Positions 9,305 through 18,495 of a DNA stretch of 64,000 nucleotides are shown piece after piece. Below the pieces are notes generated by a model. The model saw only the letters and a list, made by a program, of their open reading frames with translations. It was not told where the DNA came from and did no database searches. The number at the start of each line of letters is the position of its first letter. Positions within the stretch are counted from its first letter, which is position 1. The position numbers were made by a program, and so were the translations under genes. Source of the DNA: Roseibium sp. (GTDB lineage Bacteria > Pseudomonadota > Alphaproteobacteria > Rhizobiales > Stappiaceae); NCBI GenBank assembly GCA_017643925.1, contig JAEPML010000010.1, positions 142,016 to 206,015 on the forward strand, given 5' to 3'.

Positions 9305-12300
9305 CTAGGCCAGCAAATCGGTGTTTCCGAGCTGCTGGAGCTGATCAGCAACGCCACCAGCATCGGTAACAACCGAGTTCCAGCCGTCTGCCGTCAGGTT
9401 GGCAATCGAAAGATCTTCGGCCTGCAACCCCTCGACCAAATAGCCGTGGCCGCCATTGTTGAGAACATTGATCAGGAGATCTGATCCAACCTCCTCGATC
9501 GAAATGTCCGAAGCCGACAGGCTGCCGAAATCGAAGATGTCTTCCGTCGCATCGAAATTCTGAACCGAGAACACCCGCCCCCAGTCCCATGTGACCTGCA
9601 CCGTGTCGGCGCCGGACTGCAGAACAATATCGTCCGCTGTCGACGGAGGAACCACCGGCGCTTCAGGCGTTTCCGGCGTGTCGGGAAGGTCCGGATCCGG
9701 GTTCGGGTCCGGAACACTGCCGACACCTTCGCGCACCTGGTGGCCATCCGTGGTTTGGCCTGGTGGTGCTTCGGGTGTCAGGAGCGCTTCGCGCGAAACC
9801 AGAGACACGTCATTCTGGTCAATGCCGAATGGCGCCTCCAGATTGTCTTCCATCACCTGATCGAAGTGGAACTCGAGATTGCCCGGGACCAACTCGGATT
9901 TGCTGACGCCGGTGAACGTGAAGCTCTGACCGCTTGGAAGAGAGCTGATCACCATGCCGTTCGGCGTATCCTCGACTGACAGTCGTTCTCGGGTTCCGAA
10001 ATAGAGGAAACTGATCTTCTGGGTCGCGGGATCAAATCCGTCGATCACCTGTGACTGGCCATATTCATGCGAAAGAACATAGACGGTATCCGGGTCCCTT
10101 GGGCCGATCCCCTTCTCCCAGGACAGAATGCCTCCCAGGTCCTGGCGCAGGTGCTCGTTGCCGACGACACCAAAACTCTCGATGGACAGTTCCGAAAGCT
10201 GCACCCCTTGCAGGATCTGCATGTCCGGACCCCAGGGATTGTCAATCACAGGTTCCCCGTTGGGTGTCATCGTCAGGATCAGTCCATGGACAGATGCATT
10301 GCCGAAGTCGATTTCGTCTGCAGCCGGATTAAAGCCGACAATATCGTCCGCGCCGAAGTCAGCGGCCCATTTGACACCACCCAGATCGCTTGCCCCTATC
10401 GGAACCGGCGGATTGGACCCATCTGCATCATAGACAACGTCGAACCCGTCCGTGTCGGGTATGATGATCGACTCACCCAGCAAACTTGCGACCTCGTTCA
10501 GAGCCGACTCCTCTGCAACCATGAAATTGTTCATGGTCAGTTCGGAGGCGTCCACCCCGACCAGCACGGTTTCACTGGCAATCTGCCCGGTTGCCGTCAG
10601 GACCCTGATGGTAAGACCAGCCCCGACATCCGCAATTGTTTCGGGATAGTCTGCGAACTCCAGCCGTTCCGCGATGACACCGGCTTCAAGGTGGATCATG
10701 TCCCGCGCCGGATCGAAGTCGCTGATCACACGAGACGGGCTGTCCGGCATGATCATGATCATTTGCGGGGTGACCGGCACGTCCGGATCTGCCGGGTCAA
10801 CAGGCGTGTCAGGGTCACCAGGGTCGACCGGTCCCGAGTCAGCGCCAACCTGGGACAGGATCTCCTGACCGGTTGCCGTGCTCTGTATCGTGAAATTGGC
10901 GGGTGTCAGGTCGGATAGCGAGAGGCCCTGCAGAGTAAGGGTCTGATTGTTGGACGCCATCGTGAAGACCACATTGCCGCCGACTTCAGCCACGTCGATC
11001 GCCTCGGGGCCGAACCAGTCAATGAAGATTGTATCACTGGCGGGGTCGAAATCCGCAACCACGCGATCCGTACCCCAGGCCCAGGTGATCACCACCGAAG
11101 CCGTCGCAGCCGTGACATTCGCGGTCCCATTCCAGCTTTCGGGGGTTGTTGGCGGCAACGGCGCATCCGGTTCATCTGGTGTTTCGGGTTCTTCCGGCGT
11201 GTCGGGCTCCTCCGGCGTATCCGGCTCATCGGGTTCTTCGGGTGTGTCAGGCAACCCGGTGCCGTCACCGATCAGACCGAAGACTTCCGAAGCGGCGCCG
11301 GCATCGAGGATCGTGAAATTGGCCTCGCTCAGGTCGTCCAGCTGCACACCTTGCAAGGTGGTCGTCTGGGAATTGGACGGAACGGCAAAAACCACGCCAT
11401 TGGATGTCTGGGTCACCTGCAGATCCGCAGCCCCAATCCAGTCGATGAATATCGTGCCACTGGCAGGATCGAAACCGGTTACGACTTCGTCCTCACCCCA
11501 GGCCCAGGTTATCACGACATCAGCACTGTTCTCGTCTACATTTGCAGTGCCATTGCCGCTGCCGCCACCGGGAGCCGGTGTGTCGCCTTCGCCAGGCGCG
11601 CCGGGTGTGCCGAGACCTTCGTCACCCGTCAGACGCTCCTCGTAATAGGCGATCATCTGGTCGACGGTCGGCGAGGCATACCCTCCGAACTGATCGATGT
11701 ATTGCAAGATCGAGGTGCCGTATTCATCCGTGGACACAGCACCACTTTGCAGCAAGGATGCCGTCCCCCAGGCACCGCGAAGATGCGCTGCTGCGAGAAT
11801 TCCCGTCAGGCTCAGCTCAACGGTTACCGTCTGGCCGTTCTGAACATAGCTGGCGGTTTGCCCGATGAAATCGCTCAGGGATTGACCGGTATTCGCAAGC
11901 TGGTTCTGCAAAACCTGCAGATTGTAGCCAAACGCCTCCTGGATCGCGACGGTTTGTGCTTCCTTGGTCATGAACTCTTCAAGAGAGTCGACGCCGTTCT
12001 TGCCGGTCCAGGTTCCGTCCCAGGTGTTGGAGGCCGCACCGTTTCCATAGAACACGGTATCGTCATAGTAGCCAAGATCGATCAGCAATGCCTCGCCAAA
12101 CTGAAACCCGACAAATCCCAGGGAGTTCATGGACTGGTAGGCCATGGTTTCCCATTCCTGATCGCTCAGTTGCGACCAGCTGGTATATGCCGGAAAATGG
12201 CTTTGAACGGGCCCTCCCGCCCATTGGTCCAACTGCCAGTCCTGAATTACACCCGCATCATAGCGATCACGGTCCCATCCCGACTCAAACGCTAGCAGCG

Positions 12301-12331
12301 CAGCCAGGAAGTCTTCAAATGTGCCTTCCAT
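9305..12331 (-). CDS. Large repeat protein with N-terminal lysozyme-like domain, probably type I-secreted
   Basis: 1,008 residues, acidic. Residues 1-245 resemble lysozyme/transglycosylase-type folds: FESGWDRDRY near 13 carries a Glu in the usual place, and LGFVGFQFGEALLIDLGYYD near 72 resembles the G-x-YQFGEAAL segment of such domains. Then come Pro/Glu/Asp linkers (TPEEPDTPEEP) separating about six degenerate modules of roughly 90 residues built on VVITWAWG...V..FDPASDTIFIDW and LQGVQLSDLS..NFTI. There is no N-terminal signal peptide, so export by a type I system through the C-terminus is plausible but inferred; no such exporter is next to it. It is monocistronic with its own terminator. 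The enzymatic role is not proven by sequence; the modules may bind carbohydrate or surface polymers. Confidence 0.7.
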   Translation of the reverse strand: MEGTFEDFLAALLAFESGWDRDRYDAGVIQDWQLDQWAGGPVQSHFPAYTSWSQLSDQEWETMAYQSMNSLGFVGFQFGEALLIDLGYYDDTVFYGNGAASNTWDGTWTGKNGVDSLEEFMTKEAQTVAIQEAFGYNLQVLQNQLANTGQSLSDFIGQTASYVQNGQTVTVELSLTGILAAAHLRGAWGTASLLQSGAVSTDEYGTSILQYIDQFGGYASPTVDQMIAYYEERLTGDEGLGTPGAPGEGDTPAPGGGSGNGTANVDENSADVVITWAWGEDEVVTGFDPASGTIFIDWIGAADLQVTQTSNGVVFAVPSNSQTTTLQGVQLDDLSEANFTILDAGAASEVFGLIGDGTGLPDTPEEPDEPDTPEEPDTPEEPETPDEPDAPLPPTTPESWNGTANVTAATASVVITWAWGTDRVVADFDPASDTIFIDWFGPEAIDVAEVGGNVVFTMASNNQTLTLQGLSLSDLTPANFTIQSTATGQEILSQVGADSGPVDPGDPDTPVDPADPDVPVTPQMIMIMPDSPSRVISDFDPARDMIHLEAGVIAERLEFADYPETIADVGAGLTIRVLTATGQIASETVLVGVDASELTMNNFMVAEESALNEVASLLGESIIIPDTDGFDVVYDADGSNPPVPIGASDLGGVKWAADFGADDIVGFNPAADEIDFGNASVHGLILTMTPNGEPVIDNPWGPDMQILQGVQLSELSIESFGVVGNEHLRQDLGGILSWEKGIGPRDPDTVYVLSHEYGQSQVIDGFDPATQKISFLYFGTRERLSVEDTPNGMVISSLPSGQSFTFTGVSKSELVPGNLEFHFDQVMEDNLEAPFGIDQNDVSLVSREALLTPEAPPGQTTDGHQVREGVGSVPDPNPDPDLPDTPETPEAPVVPPSTADDIVLQSGADTVQVTWDWGRVFSVQNFDATEDIFDFGSLSASDISIEEVGSDLLINVLNNGGHGYLVEGLQAEDLSIANLTADGWNSVVTDAGGVADQLQQLGNTDLLA

Positions 12332-12599
12332 AAATATTCCCGCCTTGTCTTAAGTAGAACTACTCAAGACTAGAAAGGAAATCGACTAGCAACATGGACA
12401 AAACATTAAAGGTTGAAGGCCATTTCATGACAAAAAATTCACAATTGGAACAATTTTTACTCGCGCCAAGCAAATAAGAAAAACACAACACTTGAGAAAC
12501 AGATTAATTCCCCAAGATTATAAATTTGATCAAACAGCTTTGCAGTCGCTGCAGCGCGCTGCGACTCTGCCACTCTGACCGGAAATTCAAAGTGTTATT
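12332..12599. other. Intergenic region upstream of the repeat-protein gene
   Basis: 268 bp, clearly AT-richer than its surroundings, between the start of the large repeat protein and the 3' end of the RNase P RNA. It should hold the promoter of the repeat-protein gene (minus strand). No open reading frame or strong hairpin is evident. Confidence 0.5.
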
Positions 12600-13021
12600 T
12601 GCCAGCCGGCCTGTAAGCCGGGTTCTGTATGGCCCGTTCGCACGGACGTGACAGCCATTCATCTGGGGTACCTGTTGCCAGGCACCTCTCGCAACCTACC
12701 CGGACAGCTGACCCGGAAACCGGCCTGAACCGGGATTGCTCCCCGTTCGCGCTGTCCCTATTCGGTTTTGCTCCCGGTGGGGTTTACCATGCCGTGGCTG
12801 TTACCAGCCGCGCGGTGGGCTCTTACTCCACCCTTTCACCCTTACCCCGAAAGGACCTTTCGACCCTGCCGGAGCGGTTTGCTTTCTGTGGCACTTTCCC
12901 TAAGGTCGCCCTCGCCGGGTGTTACCCGGCACCGTGTTTCCATGGAGCCCGGACTTTCCTCCCCCGCGGCCTTTCGGCACTTGCGGCAGCGGCTGTCCGA
13001 CCGACTGGCGCTTGCGGACTT
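12600..13021 (-). ncRNA. rnpB: RNase P RNA (M1 RNA, class A)
   Basis: Catalytic RNA that matures tRNA 5' ends. On the minus strand it contains the hallmark conserved blocks: GAGGAAAGTCCGGGCTCC (around 12943-12960), GGGTAAGGGTGAAAGGGTGG, TAAACCCCACC, and close to the 3' end AGATGAATGGCTGTCA and the ACAGAACCCGGCTTACAGGC block. The order and the roughly 420-nt length fit an alphaproteobacterial class A molecule. The end positions are approximate. Open frames over this stretch are coincidental. Confidence 0.96.
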
Positions 13022-13090
13022 AAGAGGCTTTGGAGACAAGGTCAAGAAGCGTTGCCCGGCCGTGGGTCCGGTATGAACAGTCTGCGACAG

Positions 13091-13822
13091 TCAGGACGCC
13101 CTCAGAATTCCATATGCAAGGTCGGGCAACAGGCGGTGAAGCGTATAAAGGAGGGGAACCCTGCCAAGGCGGATCTCCTTTTTGCCCTTGCCAAGTTCAT
13201 CCACGATTTTCTGCGCCGCCTCAAACGCCGAAAGGGCCTTGTCACCCCGCCCCATCGCCATTCTGGTGACGATCAGGTCGGGCACGACATCGCTCACGGA
13301 TACACCGGTGCTTTCGAGCTGATACCGCAAGGCCCGGGCGAAGTTGGATAATCCCGCTTTCGTGGCGCAATAGACCGGTGCCGATTGCTTCGGCACACGG
13401 GCAAGCGCGGAGGAAATGAACACCACGCGGCCACCACCCGTGGATTTGAGAAGCGGAAGCAACTCGGTGGTCAATTCGATGGGCGCCAGCAGATTGACCA
13501 GAACTTCCGTTTCCAGTTTCTCCAGAGGGACACATCCTCCGACAAAGTCATGCGGAAACTGTAGCGCCGCATTGTGGATCAGGAGATCGACGGACCCGCT
13601 CTGCTCGTGAATAAAGTCGACGAAGCGACGCCTCCCATCCGGATCGGCAAGATCGGTCTCGAATGCGATGGCTTCCGGATGCATCGACCGAACTTCTTCC
13701 AGCGCAGATTTTGTCCGGCCGCACAGGAGAACCCGATGGCCCTGCTCACAATAAAGTCGCGTGAGTTCCCGACCCAGGCCGATGGCGCCACCGGTGATAA
13801 CGACCGTTTTTTGTCTGCTCAT
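13091..13822 (-). CDS. Short-chain dehydrogenase/reductase
   Basis: NAD(P)-dependent SDR of 243 residues. The cofactor loop is VVITGGAIGLGREL (TGxxxGxG) at the N-terminus, an NAA-type motif appears in LLIHNAALQFP near residue 82, the catalytic Ser lies in VVFISSALARV near 130, and YCATKAG near 147 gives the YxxxK pair. The start at 13822 is chosen because MSRQKTVVITGG matches SDR N-termini; the upstream in-frame start adds 11 atypical residues. It is followed by rnpB. The substrate cannot be read from the sequence. Confidence 0.9.
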   Translation of the reverse strand: MSRQKTVVITGGAIGLGRELTRLYCEQGHRVLLCGRTKSALEEVRSMHPEAIAFETDLADPDGRRRFVDFIHEQSGSVDLLIHNAALQFPHDFVGGCVPLEKLETEVLVNLLAPIELTTELLPLLKSTGGGRVVFISSALARVPKQSAPVYCATKAGLSNFARALRYQLESTGVSVSDVVPDLIVTRMAMGRGDKALSAFEAAQKIVDELGKGKKEIRLGRVPLLYTLHRLLPDLAYGILRAS

Positions 13823-13891
13823 GGAAAATGTCTCTAGCTGTTGAACCGGAGGCATCTAGCGAGCAGGACCGCAGCGGTGCATTAACCCGGG

Positions 13892-14485
13892 TTAAGATCC
13901 ATGCTGCCGGGCGCGGCGGCCTCGAATACGCGAAAGCGCGACCGGTGTGATCCCCAGGTAGGACGCGATGTGATACTGCGGAATTCTGGCTGCCACGTCA
14001 GGAAAGTTCCGCAAAAAAGCTTCGTAACGTCCGGCGGCATCCTCAAGGAGAAAGGACGCTTCGCGCTTCTCCTTTTGAAGCGCCAGGTTTGTCACGAAGC
14101 GGTTTACCAGTCGCTCGACTTCGGGATCCGTCTGTCTCAGGGACCGCAGCTCATCCATCGGCACGGCAATCAGGATGGAGGTATCCAAGGCTTCGGTGAA
14201 GAAGGGGGCCGGCAGCCGCTCCAGAAAGGAAGACAGGCAGGTCACCACACTGCCGCTTGAAACGAAGCTCTTGTTGAACTCCCGGCCATCGGGAGTGACA
14301 TAGAAATACCGGACCAGACCAGATCCGATGAAGAAGAGCTCCTGAAGATCGTCCCCGGCGGCGAAAACCAGCTCGCCGGCTTGCCTCTTAACAACACGCG
14401 CGTTTTTCGTAACCTGGTCCGCGCTCGATGCAGACAGGCCGTGTTCGTTCGTCAGCTTCAGGTGGAAGGTCTTCAAGATTTCCAT
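13892..14485 (-). CDS. Crp/Fnr-family transcriptional regulator
   Basis: 197 residues from the ATG at 14485. The N-terminal two thirds form a cyclic-nucleotide-binding-like beta barrel (GELVFAAGDDLQELFFIGSG, typical CNMP layout). The C-terminus is a short winged helix, RIPQYHIASYLGITPVALSRIRGRR, where the recognition helix includes ITPVALSRIR. There are no Fnr-type N-terminal cysteine clusters, so oxygen sensing through Fe-S is unlikely. It lies between an SDR gene and a MocR-type regulator on the same strand; targets are unknown. Confidence 0.88.
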   Translation of the reverse strand: MEILKTFHLKLTNEHGLSASSADQVTKNARVVKRQAGELVFAAGDDLQELFFIGSGLVRYFYVTPDGREFNKSFVSSGSVVTCLSSFLERLPAPFFTEALDTSILIAVPMDELRSLRQTDPEVERLVNRFVTNLALQKEKREASFLLEDAAGRYEAFLRNFPDVAARIPQYHIASYLGITPVALSRIRGRRARQHGS

Positions 14486-14505
14486 GTCGCGCAGAACCCC
14501 GCCGC

Positions 14506-15975
14506 TCAATCATCCATTCCTTCAAGCAGATTTCCCAGGACCTCAACGCCCTTGTCGATCTGTTCCTGCGTTGCCCCGGCAAATCCGATGATGAGGCCGG
14601 CTTGCCGGTCGGTCCCCAGATAGGTGGAGCTCAAGGGCGAAACAGCAAAGCCACGTTCCTGCATCGCCAAGGCAATCGCAACATCGTCCAGGTCTCCCCG
14701 AAAGAGAACCGCAACCTGCACATTTCCCGAGGGAGGTTCGACAAGCAGACGATTGCCCAAGCGGCCACGCAACGCGGCAACAAGACAGTTCCCCCTTTCT
14801 TCATAAACCTGGCGGATTTGCTTCAGGTGTTTCTGAAATCCGCCGCTGTCCATGAAGTGCGCAAGAGCCGCCTGTGCCTGAACGTTGGCGGTGCATCCCA
14901 TGTTCCTCATCAATTGGCCAATCGGCTGAGCAAGATCGGTCGGGACAACGCAATAGGCGATCCGCAAGCCAGGCATGAGGCTCTTGGAGAAAGTTCCGAG
15001 ATAAATCACCTGCCCCTCCTCCGCGAGACCGTAGAGAGCTGCGACGGGACGTCCGGAAAACAGAAATTCACTGTCGTAATCGTCTTCCAGAATGATTGCG
15101 CCGGCCTTCGATGCCGCTTCAAGAAGAGCCAGGCGGCGGGCCAGCGGCATGCGGGCTCCCAGTGGATAGTGATGTGAAGGCGTTACATAAATGATTTTCG
15201 GCGGGGGATCGGAGACCTGGACCTGGTCAACATCGGCGCCATCACCATCTGTCGGTAACTGAGCTATGTTCAGACCGGCCGCATGGAAGGCTGTCCGCGC
15301 GCCCAGATACCCTGGTTCTTCCAGCCAGACATTGTCTCCCGTGTCCGCCAGAGCCTGTGCCAGGAGCGAAAGACTGGCCTGCATCGAGCTCGTTACCAGG
15401 ATCTGTTCCGCGGTTGCCTGAACACCGCGCTCCGTCGCCAGATGCCTGACCAATTGCTGTTTCAGCGCCGGGTGTCCCGAATAGTTCTGGTATTGCAGGT
15501 CCGCTGTACGCTCCAGCCGTGCGGCGCGGCGGAGACAGCGAGCCCATTCTTCATAGGGAAACAGGTCAAGCGCCGGGGATCCAGGCTGAAGCGCACCATG
15601 CCGGAAGGCCCAGCCCTCCCCACGCAAATTGGCAGCCATTCGCGCACCACGGCTGGAAAGGACGGGCGCAGGTCTGGAACGGATATTGGCCGGTTTTCCC
15701 TGTTCAAGTCTCAGGCCGTCGACAATCCTGGGCGCCGCGCCTGCGCGCACGGAGATGATGCCCTCGGCCAGAAGCAGGTCATAGGCCGCATTCACGGTGT
15801 TGCGGGCAACACCAAGTGACGATGCCAACCGCCGGGTCGAGGGCAGCCGCGTGCCAGACGTAAGCAGGCCGCCGCGCACGGCCTCGCGGAAGCAGCGATA
15901 CAACTGTTCCGACAAGGGAACGTCACTCGACCTGTCGACGGTCAGAATACCTTCCGGAAAAACTGGTTCTATCAT
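14506..15975 (-). CDS. MocR/PdxR-type GntR regulator with aminotransferase-like domain
   Basis: 489 residues from the ATG at 15975. A GntR winged helix occupies about residues 10-80 (PLSEQLYRCFREAVRGG...TRLPSTRRLASSLGVARNTV), followed by a fold-type I aminotransferase domain. The PLP-lysine motif is YLGTFSKSLMPGLRI. Such proteins use PLP as an effector. It is divergent from a pyridoxamine-oxidase-like gene starting at 16055, which is a likely target. An upstream in-frame start at 16056 would overlap that gene and is less likely. Confidence 0.9.
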   Translation of the reverse strand: MIEPVFPEGILTVDRSSDVPLSEQLYRCFREAVRGGLLTSGTRLPSTRRLASSLGVARNTVNAAYDLLLAEGIISVRAGAAPRIVDGLRLEQGKPANIRSRPAPVLSSRGARMAANLRGEGWAFRHGALQPGSPALDLFPYEEWARCLRRAARLERTADLQYQNYSGHPALKQQLVRHLATERGVQATAEQILVTSSMQASLSLLAQALADTGDNVWLEEPGYLGARTAFHAAGLNIAQLPTDGDGADVDQVQVSDPPPKIIYVTPSHHYPLGARMPLARRLALLEAASKAGAIILEDDYDSEFLFSGRPVAALYGLAEEGQVIYLGTFSKSLMPGLRIAYCVVPTDLAQPIGQLMRNMGCTANVQAQAALAHFMDSGGFQKHLKQIRQVYEERGNCLVAALRGRLGNRLLVEPPSGNVQVAVLFRGDLDDVAIALAMQERGFAVSPLSSTYLGTDRQAGLIIGFAGATQEQIDKGVEVLGNLLEGMDD

Positions 15976-16054
15976 TTTACGAAAACCGGACCTTTTTAAG
16001 AACCAATCAATAAAGCAAGAAAGGAAAAAACGAAACTGACTTTGGAGACCTCGC

Positions 16055-16729
16055 ATGTCCTCTCTGGATAAACGACAAGCCGCCAGCCTGCCCCGCTACG
16101 CAAAAATCAGGCAAATGAATCGTGGCAGCTATGACAGGAAACTTGCACACGAAATCCTGGATGCGGGGCTGATTGCCCATTGCGGCTTCATTTCAGAAGG
16201 ACGGCCAATGGTCATTCCGATGGCCTATGCCCGTATAGAGGACAGGCTCTACATTCACGGCGCCAGCACGACCCGTATCATCAAGGACAATGCGGAAGGT
16301 GTGACAGCGAGCGCGACGGTAACGCTGCTCGACGGCCTCGTTGCCGGCCGTTCTGCCATGCATCACTCGATGAACTACCGTTGTGTGATCGTTCATGGCA
16401 CGGCCCACCTGGTCACGGATCGGGACGAACAGATCGCCGCACTGACAGCTATCACCGACCATATGTTGCCGGGGCGCTGGGACGAATGCCGGGAGATGCT
16501 GCCCAAGGAACACAAGGCAACCGGTGTGCTGGCACTGGATATCGAACACGCGGCAACGAAGGTGCGGACGGGTCCGCCGGTCGATGATCCGATCGACATC
16601 GGAACAGATGTCTGGGCCGGTGTCGTTCCGGTCACGACAGCTCTCGGGCAACCCTTCGCTGCCGCAGACGTGCCGGAGGGCACGCCGGTTCCCGCGTCAA
16701 TTCCGGCAGCAAGAAAGAAATTTGCCTAG
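16055..16729 (+). CDS. Pyridoxamine 5'-phosphate oxidase family (FMN-binding split-barrel) protein
   Basis: 224 residues. The split-barrel core starts at about residue 25 (DRKLAHEILDAGLIAHCGFISEG) and continues with PMVIPMAYARIEDRLYIHGA, and a conserved MNYRCVIVHGTAHLV strand. This subfamily usually binds FMN and is annotated as PNPOx-like rather than true PdxH; the reaction is unknown. It diverges from the PLP-type regulator at 15975 with a gap of 79 bp, suggesting regulation by that protein and a role linked to vitamin B6 or flavin. Confidence 0.88.
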   Translation: MSSLDKRQAASLPRYAKIRQMNRGSYDRKLAHEILDAGLIAHCGFISEGRPMVIPMAYARIEDRLYIHGASTTRIIKDNAEGVTASATVTLLDGLVAGRSAMHHSMNYRCVIVHGTAHLVTDRDEQIAALTAITDHMLPGRWDECREMLPKEHKATGVLALDIEHAATKVRTGPPVDDPIDIGTDVWAGVVPVTTALGQPFAAADVPEGTPVPASIPAARKKFA

Positions 16730-16757
16730 CCCTGCGCAACCAGCTCATCTCCAACAC

Positions 16758-16790
16758 CAAAAACCCCGCTGAAATCTCAGCGGGGTTTTT
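16758..16790. terminator. Bidirectional terminator
   Basis: Perfect inverted repeat AACCCCGCTGA / TCAGCGGGGTT with a 4-nt loop, flanked by A-run on the left and T-run on the right, so it works on both strands. It separates the convergent oxidase-like gene (plus) and the lytic transglycosylase gene (minus). Confidence 0.95.
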
Positions 16791-16817
16791 GCTCACGACA
16801 ATTGAATTTGTCGGAAA

Positions 16818-17435
16818 TCAGCTTGACGCCAGGATGCGTTTGACCTTGGAGCAATAACGGCGGCTCACCGGGTTCATACGCTTTGCGTAATGGCCCGCAT
16901 TGTAGCGCAGGATGGTCCCGCACAGGTCGCCATTGGCCCGGTCATGGGCACCAGCCAGGTACTTCATGCCCCATTCCAGATTGGTTTCCGGATCATAGAG
17001 CGCTTTCGTCGAACCGCGATAACCGATACCGCGCGCCGTTGCCGGCTTGATTTGCATCAGACCCACCTCGCCTGCGCGACCACGGGCACGCGGATTGAAG
17101 TTGCTTTCCACTTCCACAACCGCCTTTGCGATCTTGACCGGCACGCCGTGCTTTGCAGCCGCCTTGCGGATGAGCTGGGAATACTTGTCCTTGCGAACCG
17201 GCGCACTGGCTGTCTTGGACTTCTTGGCGGTCGTGTTGCGCTTCGCAGTCGACCGTTTCTTGGACTTCGATTGCGTCTTGGTCTTCTTTACATCCTTGTT
17301 CTGCGTGTCCGCATCGATGATGTGCAGGATCGGGTCAGAACCGGACCCGGCCGCATGTGCAGTCGGAACAAATGTGGATGCTGCATAGGCGAAAAGGCAA
17401 AGCGCCCCAGTGAGTTTTTTGAGTGACCGTAACAT
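16818..17435 (-). CDS. Lytic transglycosylase, SLT domain, exported
   Basis: 205 residues. A signal peptide lies at about 1-28 (hydrophobic LCLFAYAASTFVPTAHA). A Lys/Ser/Thr-rich linker spans about 45-80 (KKTKTQSKSKKRSTAKRNTT), and an SLT domain follows from about residue 85 to the end. The catalytic Glu lies in VVEVESNFNPRARG, followed by GLMQIKPATARGIG and a late RYNAGHYAKR. It cleaves peptidoglycan glycan strands in the periplasm. The basic linker is longer than usual for a small SLT protein and may bind the wall or nucleic acid; that is inference. Confidence 0.92.
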   Translation of the reverse strand: MLRSLKKLTGALCLFAYAASTFVPTAHAAGSGSDPILHIIDADTQNKDVKKTKTQSKSKKRSTAKRNTTAKKSKTASAPVRKDKYSQLIRKAAAKHGVPVKIAKAVVEVESNFNPRARGRAGEVGLMQIKPATARGIGYRGSTKALYDPETNLEWGMKYLAGAHDRANGDLCGTILRYNAGHYAKRMNPVSRRYCSKVKRILASS

Positions 17436-17730
17436 CTCGTCCAGCCCTTTTGGTTTTGTTGAAATTCAAATCTGGGCGGGAGAAATGACTGAGCTATGGG
17501 ACAAAAATGGGCGCTATCCAATCACGAATTATTTCAAATTATCTCCGAAAGTTACACAAATTCAGTACGATACTTTGTCAATTCCTGTAGTTTGTGGCAG
17601 AACTCTGATCGCTTTCAGGCAATCTATTGACCTTCCTCGGAACGACCGTGGCAAACCCTAAAATTTTTGTCATGCGCGATTTGTTGCGACGCAGCAATTT
17701 TGGCGACGTCCGCCCCCGGCAAGACAGCAC

Positions 17731-18495
17731 TCACGCGGAGAGGGACGGCAGCTTTCTCAAGAGAGCATTCAAGGTTTCGACCGTGGACTGATCGACGACA
17801 CCATCAACCTTGTCCTGCCTGAAATGGCGTTGAAAGGCGGTGACAACCAATCGGGTCTGTTCATCGAACTCGCCGGAAATCTCGACACCGTAACCAAAGA
17901 GCGCAAGCATCGACTGGACGGCTTCTACCGGTTGCCCTGTGTCCCCTTCCTGCATGAAGAGGCCTGTATCGATCCGCAAAGGCTTAACGTAGAGAGCGAC
18001 ACCTGCATCCGACAGCCTGTTCCAGGGAAAGAGTTCGCCCGGGTCCTCTTTGCGGTCGGGCGCAACATCGGAATGCGCGAGAACCATCCAGGGAGGGATG
18101 GCATGACGTCGGCAAATGTCGGTTACCAGATCAGTCACAGCCTCAATCTGGGGCTCGGGAAAAGGCACATATCCGAATTCGTGACCGGGGTTCACGATCT
18201 CTATGCCGATTGACCGGGAATTGATGTCGGTCTCGCCTTTCCAGAAGCTCCTGCCTGCATGCCAGGCGCGTCGCGCCTCCGGCACACATTGGAGAATGCG
18301 ACCGTCCTCATAGATGAAATAGTGGGCCGAGACTTCAGCACGCGGATCACAAAGACGCTGAAGCGCTTCCTCTGCAGTTCTCATGCCGGTGTAGTGGAGA
18401 ATGACCATGTCGATCGGCACATTTTCTGCCCGCTCACCATGGTTCGGCGACGGGTGCACCCTCGCCTTCAGGCCTGTGTCTGGCGTAACGCTCAT
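17731..18495 (-). CDS. N-acetylmuramoyl-L-alanine amidase (AmiD-type) with peptidoglycan-binding domain
   Basis: 254 residues. The amidase_2 zinc site is indicated by VILHYTGM near residue 33, the SIGIEIVNPG segment near 98, and AHSDVAPDRKEDPGELFPW near 145. The C-terminal 65 residues form a peptidoglycan-binding_1 domain (LALFGYGVEISGEFDEQTRLVVTAFQRHF). It cleaves the amide between MurNAc and the stem peptide, probably in recycling or turnover. No signal peptide is obvious, so cytoplasmic action as in AmpD is possible. The ATG overlaps the upstream gene's stop by 4 bp. Confidence 0.93.
   Translation of the reverse strand: MSVTPDTGLKARVHPSPNHGERAENVPIDMVILHYTGMRTAEEALQRLCDPRAEVSAHYFIYEDGRILQCVPEARRAWHAGRSFWKGETDINSRSIGIEIVNPGHEFGYVPFPEPQIEAVTDLVTDICRRHAIPPWMVLAHSDVAPDRKEDPGELFPWNRLSDAGVALYVKPLRIDTGLFMQEGDTGQPVEAVQSMLALFGYGVEISGEFDEQTRLVVTAFQRHFRQDKVDGVVDQSTVETLNALLRKLPSLSA

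Noticed and set aside
12629..13351. 240-residue plus-strand frame
   Set aside because: It runs through the RNase P RNA and opposite the SDR gene; chance frame.
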